A stretch of DNA of 64,000 nucleotides from CAIWHR01 sp963709525 (lineage in GTDB: Bacteria > Pseudomonadota > Gammaproteobacteria > Burkholderiales > Casimicrobiaceae): contig CAVPXB010000009.1 in NCBI GenBank assembly GCA_963709525.1, positions 248,001-312,000 on the forward strand, given 5' to 3'. Both the position numbers and the translations under genes were made by a program. How positions within the stretch are numbered: position 1 is the stretch's first letter; each line of letters opens with the position of its first letter. The notes below the pieces were generated by a model, which was given only the letters and a program-made list of their open reading frames with translations, did not search any database and was not told the origin of the DNA. Below are positions 56,796 through 64,000 of the stretch, piece after piece.

Positions 56796-57122
56796 TCAGA
56801 GCGCCATTCCGAGTTGTATCTTGAGTACCCGTTCCACGGCGAGCACGTCGGCTCGGGAAAGCGTCGCGAGCCTGGCTTTGAGGCGCTCCTTGGCGGCCGT
56901 GGTGATCTGATCCGCCATCGCCTTGCTCGGCTTGCCGTCGACGATAACGGTTGCTTCGCTGGGGTACAGGCGCCCGATGTTGCTGGTCAGAGGCACGACT
57001 TGCACACGGTTGAGGGCGGCATTGGCGGCGTCGTTGCTGACAATCACTGCGGGACGAGTCTTCCGGATTTCACCGCCCATCGCCGGATCGAAATCCACCC
57101 ACCAGACCTCACCGCGCTTCAT
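56796..57122 (-). CDS. mazF: MazF/PemK-type endoribonuclease toxin
   Basis: A 108-residue toxin from the ATG at 57122 (an ATG at 57131 would add three residues). KRGEVWWVDFDPAMGGEIRK and TRPAVIVSNDAAN form the conserved first strands with the catalytic Arg; VVPLTSNIGRLYPSEA and ADQITTAAKERL are also typical. The start lies within the end of the antitoxin gene, so they are translated together. The IS right end is only 6 bp beyond its stop. Confidence 0.93.
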   Translation of the reverse strand: MKRGEVWWVDFDPAMGGEIRKTRPAVIVSNDAANAALNRVQVVPLTSNIGRLYPSEATVIVDGKPSKAMADQITTAAKERLKARLATLSRADVLAVERVLKIQLGMAL

Positions 57123-57342
57123 CGATTGCATCCCCGATCAGCGCATTGCTCCACTCGAGCGCCTCGCGCTCTCGTGCCGTATCGGCGGCCATTGCCTGAT
57201 ATCCGGCCAGGAGGTCGTCGTTGACGACGTGCGGACGCGCAAGATCCTCCAGGAACTGGCTGATCTTGCGGCGACCGATTACCCGAACCAGCCCTTCATA
57301 GACGGTTTCGTCGATCGAGATGGTCATTCGCTTGTGCATCAT
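57109..57342 (-). CDS. mazE: ribbon-helix-helix antitoxin (MazE-like)
   Basis: A 77-residue antitoxin with an N-terminal RHH segment (KRMTISIDETVYEGLVRVIG followed by RRKISQFLEDLARP) and an acidic C-terminal part that would bind the toxin. GAGGTG precedes the start. A perfect palindrome sits 25 bp upstream and probably binds this protein. Confidence 0.9.
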   Translation of the reverse strand: MMHKRMTISIDETVYEGLVRVIGRRKISQFLEDLARPHVVNDDLLAGYQAMAADTAREREALEWSNALIGDAIDEAR

Positions 57343-57366
57343 CGCACCTCAACTTTGTGCATATAT

Positions 57367-57380
57367 GCATTGTACAATGC
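57367..57380. promoter_or_regulatory. Palindromic operator of the mazEF-like pair
   Basis: GCATTGTACAATGC is a perfect 14-bp palindrome located 25 bp before the antitoxin start, next to a second one, TGCATATATGCA, that overlaps a likely -10 region. The position fits autoregulation by an RHH antitoxin. Operator function is inferred. Confidence 0.6.
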
Positions 57381-57394
57381 CGTTGCCGCGACGG

Positions 57395-57456
57395 GGCACC
57401 TCGATGAGGACATCTTTCTGGAGGTCGATGGGCACGGAGCTCTCGGGGACTCGTAG
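57395..57456 (+). pseudogene. DUF2283-like remnant, short
   Basis: The reading frame HLDEDIFLEVDGHGALGDS followed by a stop resembles the strand in the middle of DUF2283 proteins and shares 19 of 22 bases with the remnant at 54350. Nothing of the rest is left. Confidence 0.35.
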
Positions 57457-57510
57457 CGGCGGGCATTGCTGCCGCCGAACCCGGGAACCTGACGGAGTGG
57501 GAGCGGCCGG

Positions 57511-57580
57511 GTGTCCGAGTTCTTTACAGTGGGCTACAGGCTGACGGAAACCAAGTCCCGCGCATTTGCGCTGTCGATAC
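57511..57580. repeat. TTTTACA-type motif, copy 1 of 3
   Basis: GTGTCCGAGTTCTTTACAGT followed by about 45 bp that align with 58418-58485, where GTGTCGGAATTTTTACAGT stands. A third, shorter form, CTGTCGAGATTTTTTACACT, is at 58624-58643. The common core is TGTC-G-TTTTACA. These may be cis-regulatory sites linked to the PEP-CTERM gene or a dispersed repeat. Confidence 0.45.
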
Positions 57581-57582
57581 CC

Positions 57583-57960
57583 TCACCAATCCTGCCGCTT
57601 CATGCCTGGAACGGCGTCGAAATGCTGGTCGCGGGTCAGCACCGGCAACTTGTGCTGCAAGGCCAGCGCGGCGATCCACGCGTCGTTGGCGGGTATCGGC
57701 GTGCCTTGCTCCTTGAGCGCGACCCGCAGCGCCGCGTAGGCGATCGTGGTCTGGGCGGTCACCGCCAGCACCTCGAAGTGGCCCAGCTCGGATTGCAGCC
57801 ACTGCTCATAGGCGGCGCGGTGCTTCGACTGCGCGATCCCGTAGCGGAACTCGCCGAGCACGATCACCGGGATGCAGGCGCGTGCTTGGTGGCGCAGCAC
57901 GTCGCCCACCGCCTCGTCGCCGTCGACGAAGGCCGACAGCGCGTTGGTGTCGAGGATCAA
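57583..57960 (-). CDS. vapC: PIN-domain toxin, VapC/FitB type
   Basis: A 125-residue PIN nuclease that starts at the TTG at 57960, overlapping the antitoxin stop (TTGA). The active-site acids are Asp4 (MILDTNALSAF), Glu37 (VLGEFRYGI), Asp93 (ANDAWIAALAL) and Asp111 (LLTRDQHF-type VLTRDQHFDAV). The pattern is closer to FitB-like VapC proteins and differs clearly from the first VapC at 54.5 kb. Confidence 0.9.
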   Translation of the reverse strand: MILDTNALSAFVDGDEAVGDVLRHQARACIPVIVLGEFRYGIAQSKHRAAYEQWLQSELGHFEVLAVTAQTTIAYAALRVALKEQGTPIPANDAWIAALALQHKLPVLTRDQHFDAVPGMKRQDW

Positions 57961-58226
57961 CGGCGATCCTCGTCCTCGACCGATTCGAACGCTTCGTCGA
58001 TCACGCCCTGGATCCGCGCCGTCTCCTCGCGCAGCTGGTGCAGCTTGCCGAACCCGCCCATCCATTTCGGCTCCTCCGCGGCGCCGGCTGCGGAACCCGC
58101 CGCGAGCCGCGCCTCCAGCGCCTCGGCGACGAAGTCCTTCAGGCTTTGGCCACGCTCGGCGGCGCGCGCCTTGGCCTTGCGGAAGAGCGGATCGGGGATT
58201 TCCAAGGTTGTCTTCACGGTGACCAT
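57957..58226 (-). CDS. vapB: ribbon-helix-helix antitoxin (VapB type)
   Basis: An 89-residue antitoxin: VKTTLEIPDPLFRKAKARAA is the RHH strand-helix, followed by SLKDFVAEALEARLA and a toxin-binding tail (PKWMGGFGKLHQLREET and an acidic end). The start region overlaps the direct repeat ATATGGTAATATGGT on the minus strand, a likely operator. It is the third toxin-antitoxin pair within 3.7 kb. Confidence 0.9.
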   Translation of the reverse strand: MVTVKTTLEIPDPLFRKAKARAAERGQSLKDFVAEALEARLAAGSAAGAAEEPKWMGGFGKLHQLREETARIQGVIDEAFESVEDEDRR

Positions 58227-58874
58227 ATTACCATATTTACGGTTATCCGTGCGGCAACACGCGTCCGAGTCCTTGGGTGCTACTGGCTCTGCTGCGGCCG
58301 AATACGGTTAGGTGCTTGTCGGACAACCTGACGAGTCTCTCCCCGCTCACTGGGCCGCCGAGGGGGCAGGGAATCCTGCCATCCGGAGCTGGGCAGTCGT
58401 CGGCTCGAAGAGCCCAGGTGTCGGAATTTTTACAGTAGGCCGCAGGTTGATGAGGACCGAAGTCCTGGGCTTGGGCCGTCAATGATGGCGCTTGAGATTG
58501 CCTGCCGGACGGGCGGAGTTCCTTGTTTGGGTTCGGACTTGGCGGATTGAAGGATCTGCGCGTCGCACGTGTGGTTCGTGGTGGTCAATTAAGGCTCTGA
58601 CCCCTGATTGTTTACTCGAGAACCTGTCGAGATTTTTTACACTGCCCACCAAGGAATCAGCCGTGCGAATCGACTGGGCTTGTGCTCTCCAATGCAACTT
58701 ATTGTTTCATAGACACAAAAAAATTGTCGACCGTTGCTGGCATCGAAAATGCATAAGGCCAAGCGCAAGGGCAACGCTTAAGGGCGGACAAGCCTCGAAT
58801 GGGGGGCTTTGGTCTGCACCTTGAATCATGTCAACCATGCTCGGGCGCGGTTTGCGCTGGGAGAGGAAGCAATC
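58227..58874. other. Non-coding region before the PEP-CTERM gene
   Basis: These 648 bp hold no supported gene. They contain the second and third copies of the TGTC-G-TTTTACA motif (58418 and 58624), a partial REP word (CTCTGACCCC at about 58594) and an AT-richer stretch at 58600-58740. The motif at 58624 is about 250 bp upstream of the PEP-CTERM start. Confidence 0.5.
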
Positions 58875-59694
58875 ATGTGTAGCCAAAAGTTTGTGATGAC
58901 CGCCGCAGCCGCAGCGGTGTGTCTATTGGGAATGACAAGCGCGTCTGCATCTTGGGTCAGCTGGACAACATCATCGGAACGTGGTCAAACGCGGTGATGA
59001 CCGCTCCGGGTATTCCTGTTGCGACCATCACTCGGTAGCGGGACGGCGCATCCTCAGGCCCGATGGGGTGTCCCGGCTCGAGTCCACTACGCTCCAAAGC
59101 GGGTACAACTTCCATGCGCCGGCGTCGGTGCCAGCGATGGGTCCCGCCGATCCCGTCCCCGGATTTCACGTTTGGGACGTTCACACATCTGAATTTTCCG
59201 ATCTACGCCCCCAGCATTACCAATATCCGGCTCACGCTCTCTGCCAACGTGTCCATAGATGTCGATGAGGCAGGCGCAGATCCGTTCGCAAGTGTCGGTA
59301 CTTATAATTTCGTGTAGGACTTCCTTCACGACGAAACCAATAATGGCACCACCCCGTGCGCCTACGGCGGAAACAATTACCAAGGTGTCAATATCAACGG
59401 CTGCGCCGATCGCGTGCAGATAGTCAATAACGCTGGGATCGTCTCAGAGTTTTTAGATTGGCGGCGATCCGAATCCGTACTTCCTTTTCATCGACGGATT
59501 TGAACTGAGCAATGGAACTCGTTTCCAGTCGTTCCTGACCACCGAGAAACTGTCGAATGCGGCGTACTTGGTCGGTTATGTGGCGCATGAAGTGCGGCCA
59601 CCAGGCGGTGACACGGGCGTCCCCGAACCGGCTACGCTCGCGTTGCTCGGGCTCGGCCTTGCGGGACTTGGTTTTTCGCGTCGCCGCAGAGTAA
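58875..59694 (+). pseudogene. PEP-CTERM exported protein, frameshifted
   Basis: The start MCSQKFVMTAAAAAVCLLGM (signal peptide ending near SASAS) follows GAGAGGAAG. The end reads VPEPATLALLGLGLAGLGFS RRRR: a PEP motif, membrane helix and Arg cluster that mark exosortase substrates. The middle, TFGTFTHLNFPIYAPSITNI and later GDPNPYFLFIDGFELSNGTR, resembles the choice-of-anchor type of PEP-CTERM precursors. These pieces lie in different frames with stops between them (at least three shifts), so no full protein is made as written. Exosortase genes are not in the window. Confidence 0.8.
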
Positions 59695-59716
59695 CAGAAG
59701 GCCTCTATATCGAAAA

Positions 59717-59745
59717 CGAACCCCGCCGCGGCGGGGTTCGTCTTT
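59717..59745. terminator. Hairpin between the convergent PEP-CTERM and metalloprotease genes
   Basis: Stem CGAACCCCGCC/GGCGGGGTTCG followed by TCTTTCT on the + strand and TTTTCG on the - strand, placed just after the PEP-CTERM gene. It can serve as a terminator for that gene and possibly for both. Confidence 0.7.
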
Positions 59746-59796
59746 CTGCGTTTGCAAGAATCCTGCGCGCGGGCAAAAGCCCGTGCCGAAGTTGTC

Positions 59797-62011
59797 CTAC
59801 CTCCGTGTTCCCTTCCCGCTGAGGCTGAGCTTGAGTGTGCCGGCGTTGGTGCCCACGGCAAGCGTCGCCGACCGACTGTAGCTGGTCGCGGGTGTGAAGG
59901 TGTACTGCAACGTGCAACTCTGACCCGCAGCCAGCGCGGTGCTCACCGCACACGTTCCGGCGCGCGCGAATTCGCCCGGGTTCGAGCCGCCCGCCGTCAA
60001 CGCACCGATCGTCAGCGTCCCGCCGCCGGTGTTGGTCAGCGTCACCGACTTCGCCGCACTGGTCGTGCCGACCTTCTGGTTGCCGAAGCTGATCGACGTC
60101 GCGCTCAGCGTGGCGATGGCCGCGGGTGCTACCGGCGCTGAAACCGCTGCTGCCGCCTCGGTCACCACGAACGTCGCCCCGCCGATCGTCAGGTTCGCGC
60201 TGCGCACCGACGTGCTGGTGTTTGCGGCTGCCGCGAAAGTCACCGTGGCCGACCCGCTGCCACTGGTCGCCGACGAAACGGTCAGCCATGACGAGGCGCT
60301 GCTGCTCGCCGTCCACGCGCATCCCGCGCCGGAGGTCAGGGTGAAGCTGCCGCTGCCGCCGCTCGCGCCAAGGCTGGCGCTGGTCGCGCTCAGCGCATAC
60401 GTGCAGCCGCTGGCCTGGTTGACGGTGAAGTTCACGCCGCCGATGACGATGCTGCCGCTGCGGGCCGGACCGGCGTTGGCAGTGGCCGAGTAATTGAGCG
60501 TGCCGCTGCCGCTGCTGCCGGAGCCGGCGCCGACGGACAGCCACGCGGCGCTGCTCGCCGTGCTCCACGCACAGCCGGTGCCGGAGGTCACGCTGACCGA
60601 TCCGCTGGTGGCGCCGGCGCCGGCGCTCACGCTGGTCGGCGAGAGCGCGAACGTGCAGCCGCTCGTGCCCGAGCCGGAAGTTGGCGACCGCGTGAAGCGT
60701 TCTGGTTGTGCACGCGGGCGTTGTCCGACGCTGTCGCCGTCCCGAGCGGTTGCGCCGGGCTGCCGTAGCTGAGGTTCGGATTCGAGAAGTACGGAATGCG
60801 CGTGCAACTCGTCCCTGCCGCCGAACAGGCGTTGTTGTAGGCCATCACCGTGCGCCACTTGGCGGCGGGCACGCGTAGCCGTGGCCGTACGCGTAGGGCG
60901 ACGTGCTCGGATCGACATACGGGTCGTGCAACGCGCCGAAATTGTGGCCGAGTTCGTGCGCGAAGGAGAGGTTGCCGGAGGCGCAGCCGCGGTTGATCAC
61001 GGAAAAGCCGTAGTTGGCGCTGGGGCCGACCCAGGCGAGGCCGCAGTACTGGCCGTTCTCGATGAACAGGCTGACGAGGTCGGCGGCGTGGGTGTTGCGC
61101 AGCGTCGCGACTTCGTCCAGGTAACCGTCGCTGGCCGAGGACAGGCGACTGAGGTCGGTGTTGAAGTTGCCGCTCTCGTCGTAGTTGACCGCTTCGACGT
61201 GGACCAGTTTGAGCCGGGTCGTGATGCCGCTGTTCGCATAGGCGGCATTGGCCGAGTCGATCGCCTGCTGGATCTGCGCGCCGATGGCGGCACCCGCCGC
61301 GGCCGCCGTCTGCTTGCTGTAGACGACCATGACATCCACGGTCGCGCCGGTGTCGGCCGCGGCGGTGCCCGCCTTGAGCGTGATGTCCCGGCCGCTGGTG
61401 CCGAGGGAAAGCGACTTGGCGTGGGCCGGGGCATGCAGGCTTTCGCTGCCCGGCGGGTGATCGGACGGGAAGCCGCTCGGATTGAGTTTGCGCAGCGATT
61501 GGGCGCCATCGGCCTCCGAGTGGATCTGATAGGTCTCCGTGGTGCGCGCGGCGGTGTCGCTGAGCGTGATCGTGCCGGCGATCTGGCCGTTGGCCACGGT
61601 CAGGATCGCCAGGCTGCCTTCGTAGCCGCGGACCCGCCCGTTCCAGGTGAAATTGCCGGGGCCCCGCTTCTCGACGCGATCGAGGTCGAGGGTGACGATC
61701 ACGCCGTCGAAGAGCTCGACGCCGAGTGCTGAGGGGGCGTTGCCCGCGGGCGGGTCGAGATGCTCGAAATTCACGGCGACCGCGCGGCGGCGGGCGACCG
61801 AGCGCTCGGCGGGAAGCGCCTTGGTGTTCGCGCGGCTGGCGTTGCTGGCTGCCGGCGTCGAAAGGAGCATCGGCATAGCGTCTGCGGCGGTCACCGGAAG
61901 CGGCGACAGCGACAGCAGCAAGGCTGCGGCAACGGCCGAGAATGTCGCGGTCAGCGACCGGATCGAGAAGGTGGGATGGGAAGTTGCAGTGATTTTCACG
62001 ATCTGCTCCAT
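59797..62011 (-). pseudogene. Secreted metzincin protease with BACON and HYDIN-like repeats, frameshifted
   Basis: From the ATG at 62011 a signal peptide (AVAAALLLSLSPLPVTAADA) and a propeptide lead to a reprolysin-like catalytic domain with the zinc site HELGHNFGALHD. Just after GHGYACPP the frame stops at 60845; the +1 frame continues with AKWRTVMAYNNAC, where RTVMAY is the Met-turn. Near 60700 it changes again to CTFALSPTSVSAGAGATSGS and a second similar unit (BACON domains, each with a WL pair), then an ASPM/HYDIN-like domain (FGNQKVGTTSAAKSVTLTNTG), ending at 59797. Joined, it would be about 738 residues. Whether the shifts are real is unknown. Confidence 0.82.
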
Positions 62012-62579
62012 GATGTCCAGTCCAGCGACTGTCCGCGAAGCAGATCCACCAGTCCTCGTCGGCGGGCGCACGAGCACGTCCACCACATTCCCTTCAGTGG
62101 CGCTTCACGTAACACGTCACTGTCGGAAAGACTCGTCCGGCGGTCCCGCTGTCGTAGGACGAATGTCCCTTAGACCGGTGACTTTGCGTCCCCGGCTTTC
62201 GCCGGGTTTGCCCTTTTCGGACCCTTGAGGTCCTGGTACCGCAGTTACACGTCTTGCGTCGATCGCGGCAACCTGCGCCGCTATGCAAATGTCATTTTTT
62301 CACCGCCGCCTCGCGGTGTCAATGTTTTTCTTGCAGACCACAATATTTCCGAAACAAATAACCACACGTCATAGACTGCTCCGCGCTCGACCCCTGGATC
62401 AATATCGGCACCGGGTCGGGCGACTTTAGCCGGCGCCGCAACAATTTCCGTCGGGCCAGCGACGACGGTCCGCGGTCGTTCGTTCGGCGGTGTCCAAGAG
62501 GCTTTGCCCGGCGCCCCTCCTCGAGGTCGCCACGCCATCGTCACGCTTGGAGTGCGTTTGCGGGCCGGACCGATAGAAT
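62012..62579. other. Non-coding region between the metalloprotease and thpR
   Basis: These 568 bp lie between divergent genes. 62280-62400 is AT-richer and probably holds the promoters. I see no gene, RNA or clear operator here. Confidence 0.5.
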
Positions 62580-63197
62580 ATGCGGATGCCTCCCGAGTCC
62601 CCGTCCTCGTCGGCGCCGCGGCTGCAGTGGGCCGACGCCGCGGCGAAGCTGCGCCTTTTCTACGCCGTCTGGCCCGACGCGCCGGCGCGCTCGGCGCTGG
62701 CCGCCGCTGCCGCTGACGCCGCCCGGCGTGCCGGCGGCCGCCCGACGCGCACGGCCAACCTCCACCTGACGTTGGCCTTCGTCGGCGCGGTCCCGGGCGG
62801 GCGCCTGGAAGCGCTGCGCGCTGCTGGCGCCGCGGCTGCCGCTGCGGCGGCCCCGTTCGCGTTCTGCCTCGACCACAGCGGCACGTTTCGCGACACCGGC
62901 ATCGTGTGGCTGGGGACCGCGCTGCCGCCGCCGGCGCTGGTCGGGCTGGCGGCCGCGCTCGGCGAGCGCCTGGGCGACGCGGGCCTGCGGGTCGAGCGAC
63001 GGGCGTTCCGGCCCCACGTCACCGTTGCCCGGCGCTGTGCGCAGCCGCTGGCGGGCGACCTGCCGGCACCCATTCGCTGGACGATCGACACGCTGACGCT
63101 GGTGACCTCGGAGTCGCGCGTCGACGGTACGCGCTATGCGATCGTCGACCGCTGGCCGCTCGGTGGCGGCGGTCAGTCCCCGACCGGCACCGTGTAA
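62580..63197 (+). CDS. thpR: RNA 2',3'-cyclic phosphodiesterase
   Basis: A 2H phosphoesterase of the ThpR (LigT-like) family. The 205-residue product has the two His motifs, HLTLAFVG (near residue 61) and RPHVTVARR (near residue 145), within the duplicated fold, after KLRLFYAVWPD. A second ATG at 62586 is possible. The Ala-rich stretch AAAAAAAP in the middle and an N-terminal extension of about 20 residues are unusual but consistent with high GC. Confidence 0.92.
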   Translation: MRMPPESPSSSAPRLQWADAAAKLRLFYAVWPDAPARSALAAAAADAARRAGGRPTRTANLHLTLAFVGAVPGGRLEALRAAGAAAAAAAAPFAFCLDHSGTFRDTGIVWLGTALPPPALVGLAAALGERLGDAGLRVERRAFRPHVTVARRCAQPLAGDLPAPIRWTIDTLTLVTSESRVDGTRYAIVDRWPLGGGGQSPTGTV

Positions 63198-63277
63198 TCG
63201 AGCGCCAGCCCTCGGCTGTCCGGATGGAGCGTCTGACCGGCGAGGCTCGTCCCGCGGGTCATGCTTGGCGTCGCGCC

Positions 63278-64000
63278 TCAACCGCCCCGCGCGACGGGTC
63301 GTTCCGGGTCGGCACACCACTCGCTCCACGAGCCCGGGTACAGCCGCGTGCCGGGCAGGCCGGCGATCTCCATCGCCAGCAGGTTGTGGCAGGCGGAGAC
63401 GCCGGAGCCGCATTGGTGGACGACGGTGTCCAGCGGTCGCCCGGCCACCAGCGGGGCGAACTCCTCCCGCAGTGCGGCGGCCGGCCTGAATTTGCCGTCG
63501 GCGTCGGGATTGACGGTGAAAGGGCGACTGACGGCGCCGGGAATGTGCCCGGCCACCGGGTCCAGCGGCTCGATCTCGCCGCGATAGCGCTCCGCGCCGC
63601 GCGCGTCGATGATCGTCAGCGCGCCGGTGGGCAGCGCGGCAACGATCTGCGCCGTGTCGACCGTGGGCCCGACGCTGCGGACCGTAAATTGCGCGCGGCG
63701 CTGCGCTGGGGTCGCGGCGCTGGCCGGCAGCTCCGCCCGTTGCCAGGCTTCGAACCCGCCGTCGAGCACGGCGACCGCATCGTGCCCCAGCCAGCGCAGC
63801 ATCCACCACAGCCGGGACGCGTAGGTGCTGTTGCGCTGGTCGTAGGCGACGACCTGCCGGCCGGCTTCGATGCCGAGGTGCCCGAACGTCGCGGCGCAGG
63901 CTCTGGTGTCGGCAACGGGTGCCGGCCGTTGTGCCCGGTCTTGGGACCCGACAGGTCGCGGTCGAGATGGGCGAACAGTGCGCCGGGGATGTGCCCGGCG
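63278..64000 (-). CDS. sseA: Thiosulfate/3-mercaptopyruvate sulfurtransferase, partial and frameshifted
   Basis: A two-domain rhodanese; its N-terminal part lies beyond the window end. The C-terminal domain is complete: AERYRGEIEPLDPVAGHIPG and the active-site loop VVHQCGSGVSACHN, where CGSGVSA is the signature of thiosulfate/mercaptopyruvate enzymes. From the window edge the frame reads AGHIPGALFAHLDRDLSGPK and HPLPTPE, but after about 63910 the match continues one base out (AATFGHLGIEAGRQVVAYDQ). One missing or extra base near 63905-63912 would join them. Confidence 0.85.
   Translation of the reverse strand, partial: RRAHPRRTVRPSRPRPVGSQDRAQRPAPVADTRACAATFGHLGIEAGRQVVAYDQRNSTYASRLWWMLRWLGHDAVAVLDGGFEAWQRAELPASAATPAQRRAQFTVRSVGPTVDTAQIVAALPTGALTIIDARGAERYRGEIEPLDPVAGHIPGAVSRPFTVNPDADGKFRPAAALREEFAPLVAGRPLDTVVHQCGSGVSACHNLLAMEIAGLPGTRLYPGSWSEWCADPERPVARGG

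Noticed and set aside
57109..57131. Longer MazF from the ATG at 57131
   Set aside because: Not excluded, but MKRGEVWWVDFD is the usual start, so the ATG at 57122 was preferred.

Overview
This window comes from a GC-rich (roughly two-thirds G+C) betaproteobacterium. The gene order queF(partial)-hisGDCB-hisHAFIE-hinT-tatABC, then a DegS-like protease, petABC, sspAB and tRNA-Thr, is typical of that class. So are monofunctional HisB, a short HisZ-dependent HisG, a pcnB-folK-dNK-pan cluster and a PEP-CTERM protein. No ribosomal RNA, phage module or CRISPR array is present. The species cannot be named from the sequence alone.

Layout. 0-7.2 kb: histidine operon on the + strand. 7.2-9.4 kb: hinT and the twin-arginine translocase tatABC. 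9.4-14.9 kb: a membrane-anchored HtrA protease on the - strand, the cytochrome bc1 complex (petABC), the SspA/SspB pair and tRNA-Thr(UGU). 15-22.5 kb: a periplasmic isochorismatase-like protein, an HSL-type esterase, a TRAP transporter (DctPQM), a quinone oxidoreductase and an MFS permease. 22.5-34.4 kb: dnaE, a lipoprotein, an alpha/beta hydrolase, a MacB-like exporter split by an inverted fimV-like gene, and a VOC protein. 34.5-42 kb: methylmalonyl-CoA pathway on the - strand (mcm, meaB, pccB, pccA). 42-46 kb: panC, deoxynucleoside kinase, folK, pcnB. 46-54.3 kb: a deleted rluE, icd, a cold-shock gene, clpS-clpA, a beta-CASP nuclease and aceA. 54.3-58.3 kb: an accessory island with three toxin-antitoxin modules, a decayed IS5-type element, a palindromic MITE and DUF2283 remnants. 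58.3-62 kb: a frameshifted PEP-CTERM gene facing a frameshifted BACON-containing metalloprotease. 62.6-64 kb: thpR and a sulfurtransferase cut by the window edge.

How the parts work together. Propionyl-CoA carboxylase, methylmalonyl-CoA mutase and its chaperone MeaB feed succinyl-CoA into the TCA cycle, where icd and aceA form the isocitrate branch point; two perfect palindromes precede aceA. The Rieske protein PetA carries a twin-arginine signal, so the nearby tat operon probably exports it. ClpS/ClpA and SspB are all adaptors or unfoldases for Clp proteolysis.

The most unusual signal is structural. At two places (the 5' end of pccA and the 3' end of panC) a terminal piece of the gene is repeated in tandem with a period of 115-119 bp, each unit carrying an inverted copy of a short piece of the gene itself. 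In addition, two dispersed repeat families sit exactly at gene 3' ends and provide the stop codon (hinT, tatC, the VOC gene). Several genes (tatB, sspB, the PEP-CTERM gene, the metalloprotease, the sulfurtransferase) continue in another frame, which may be real decay or assembly indels.
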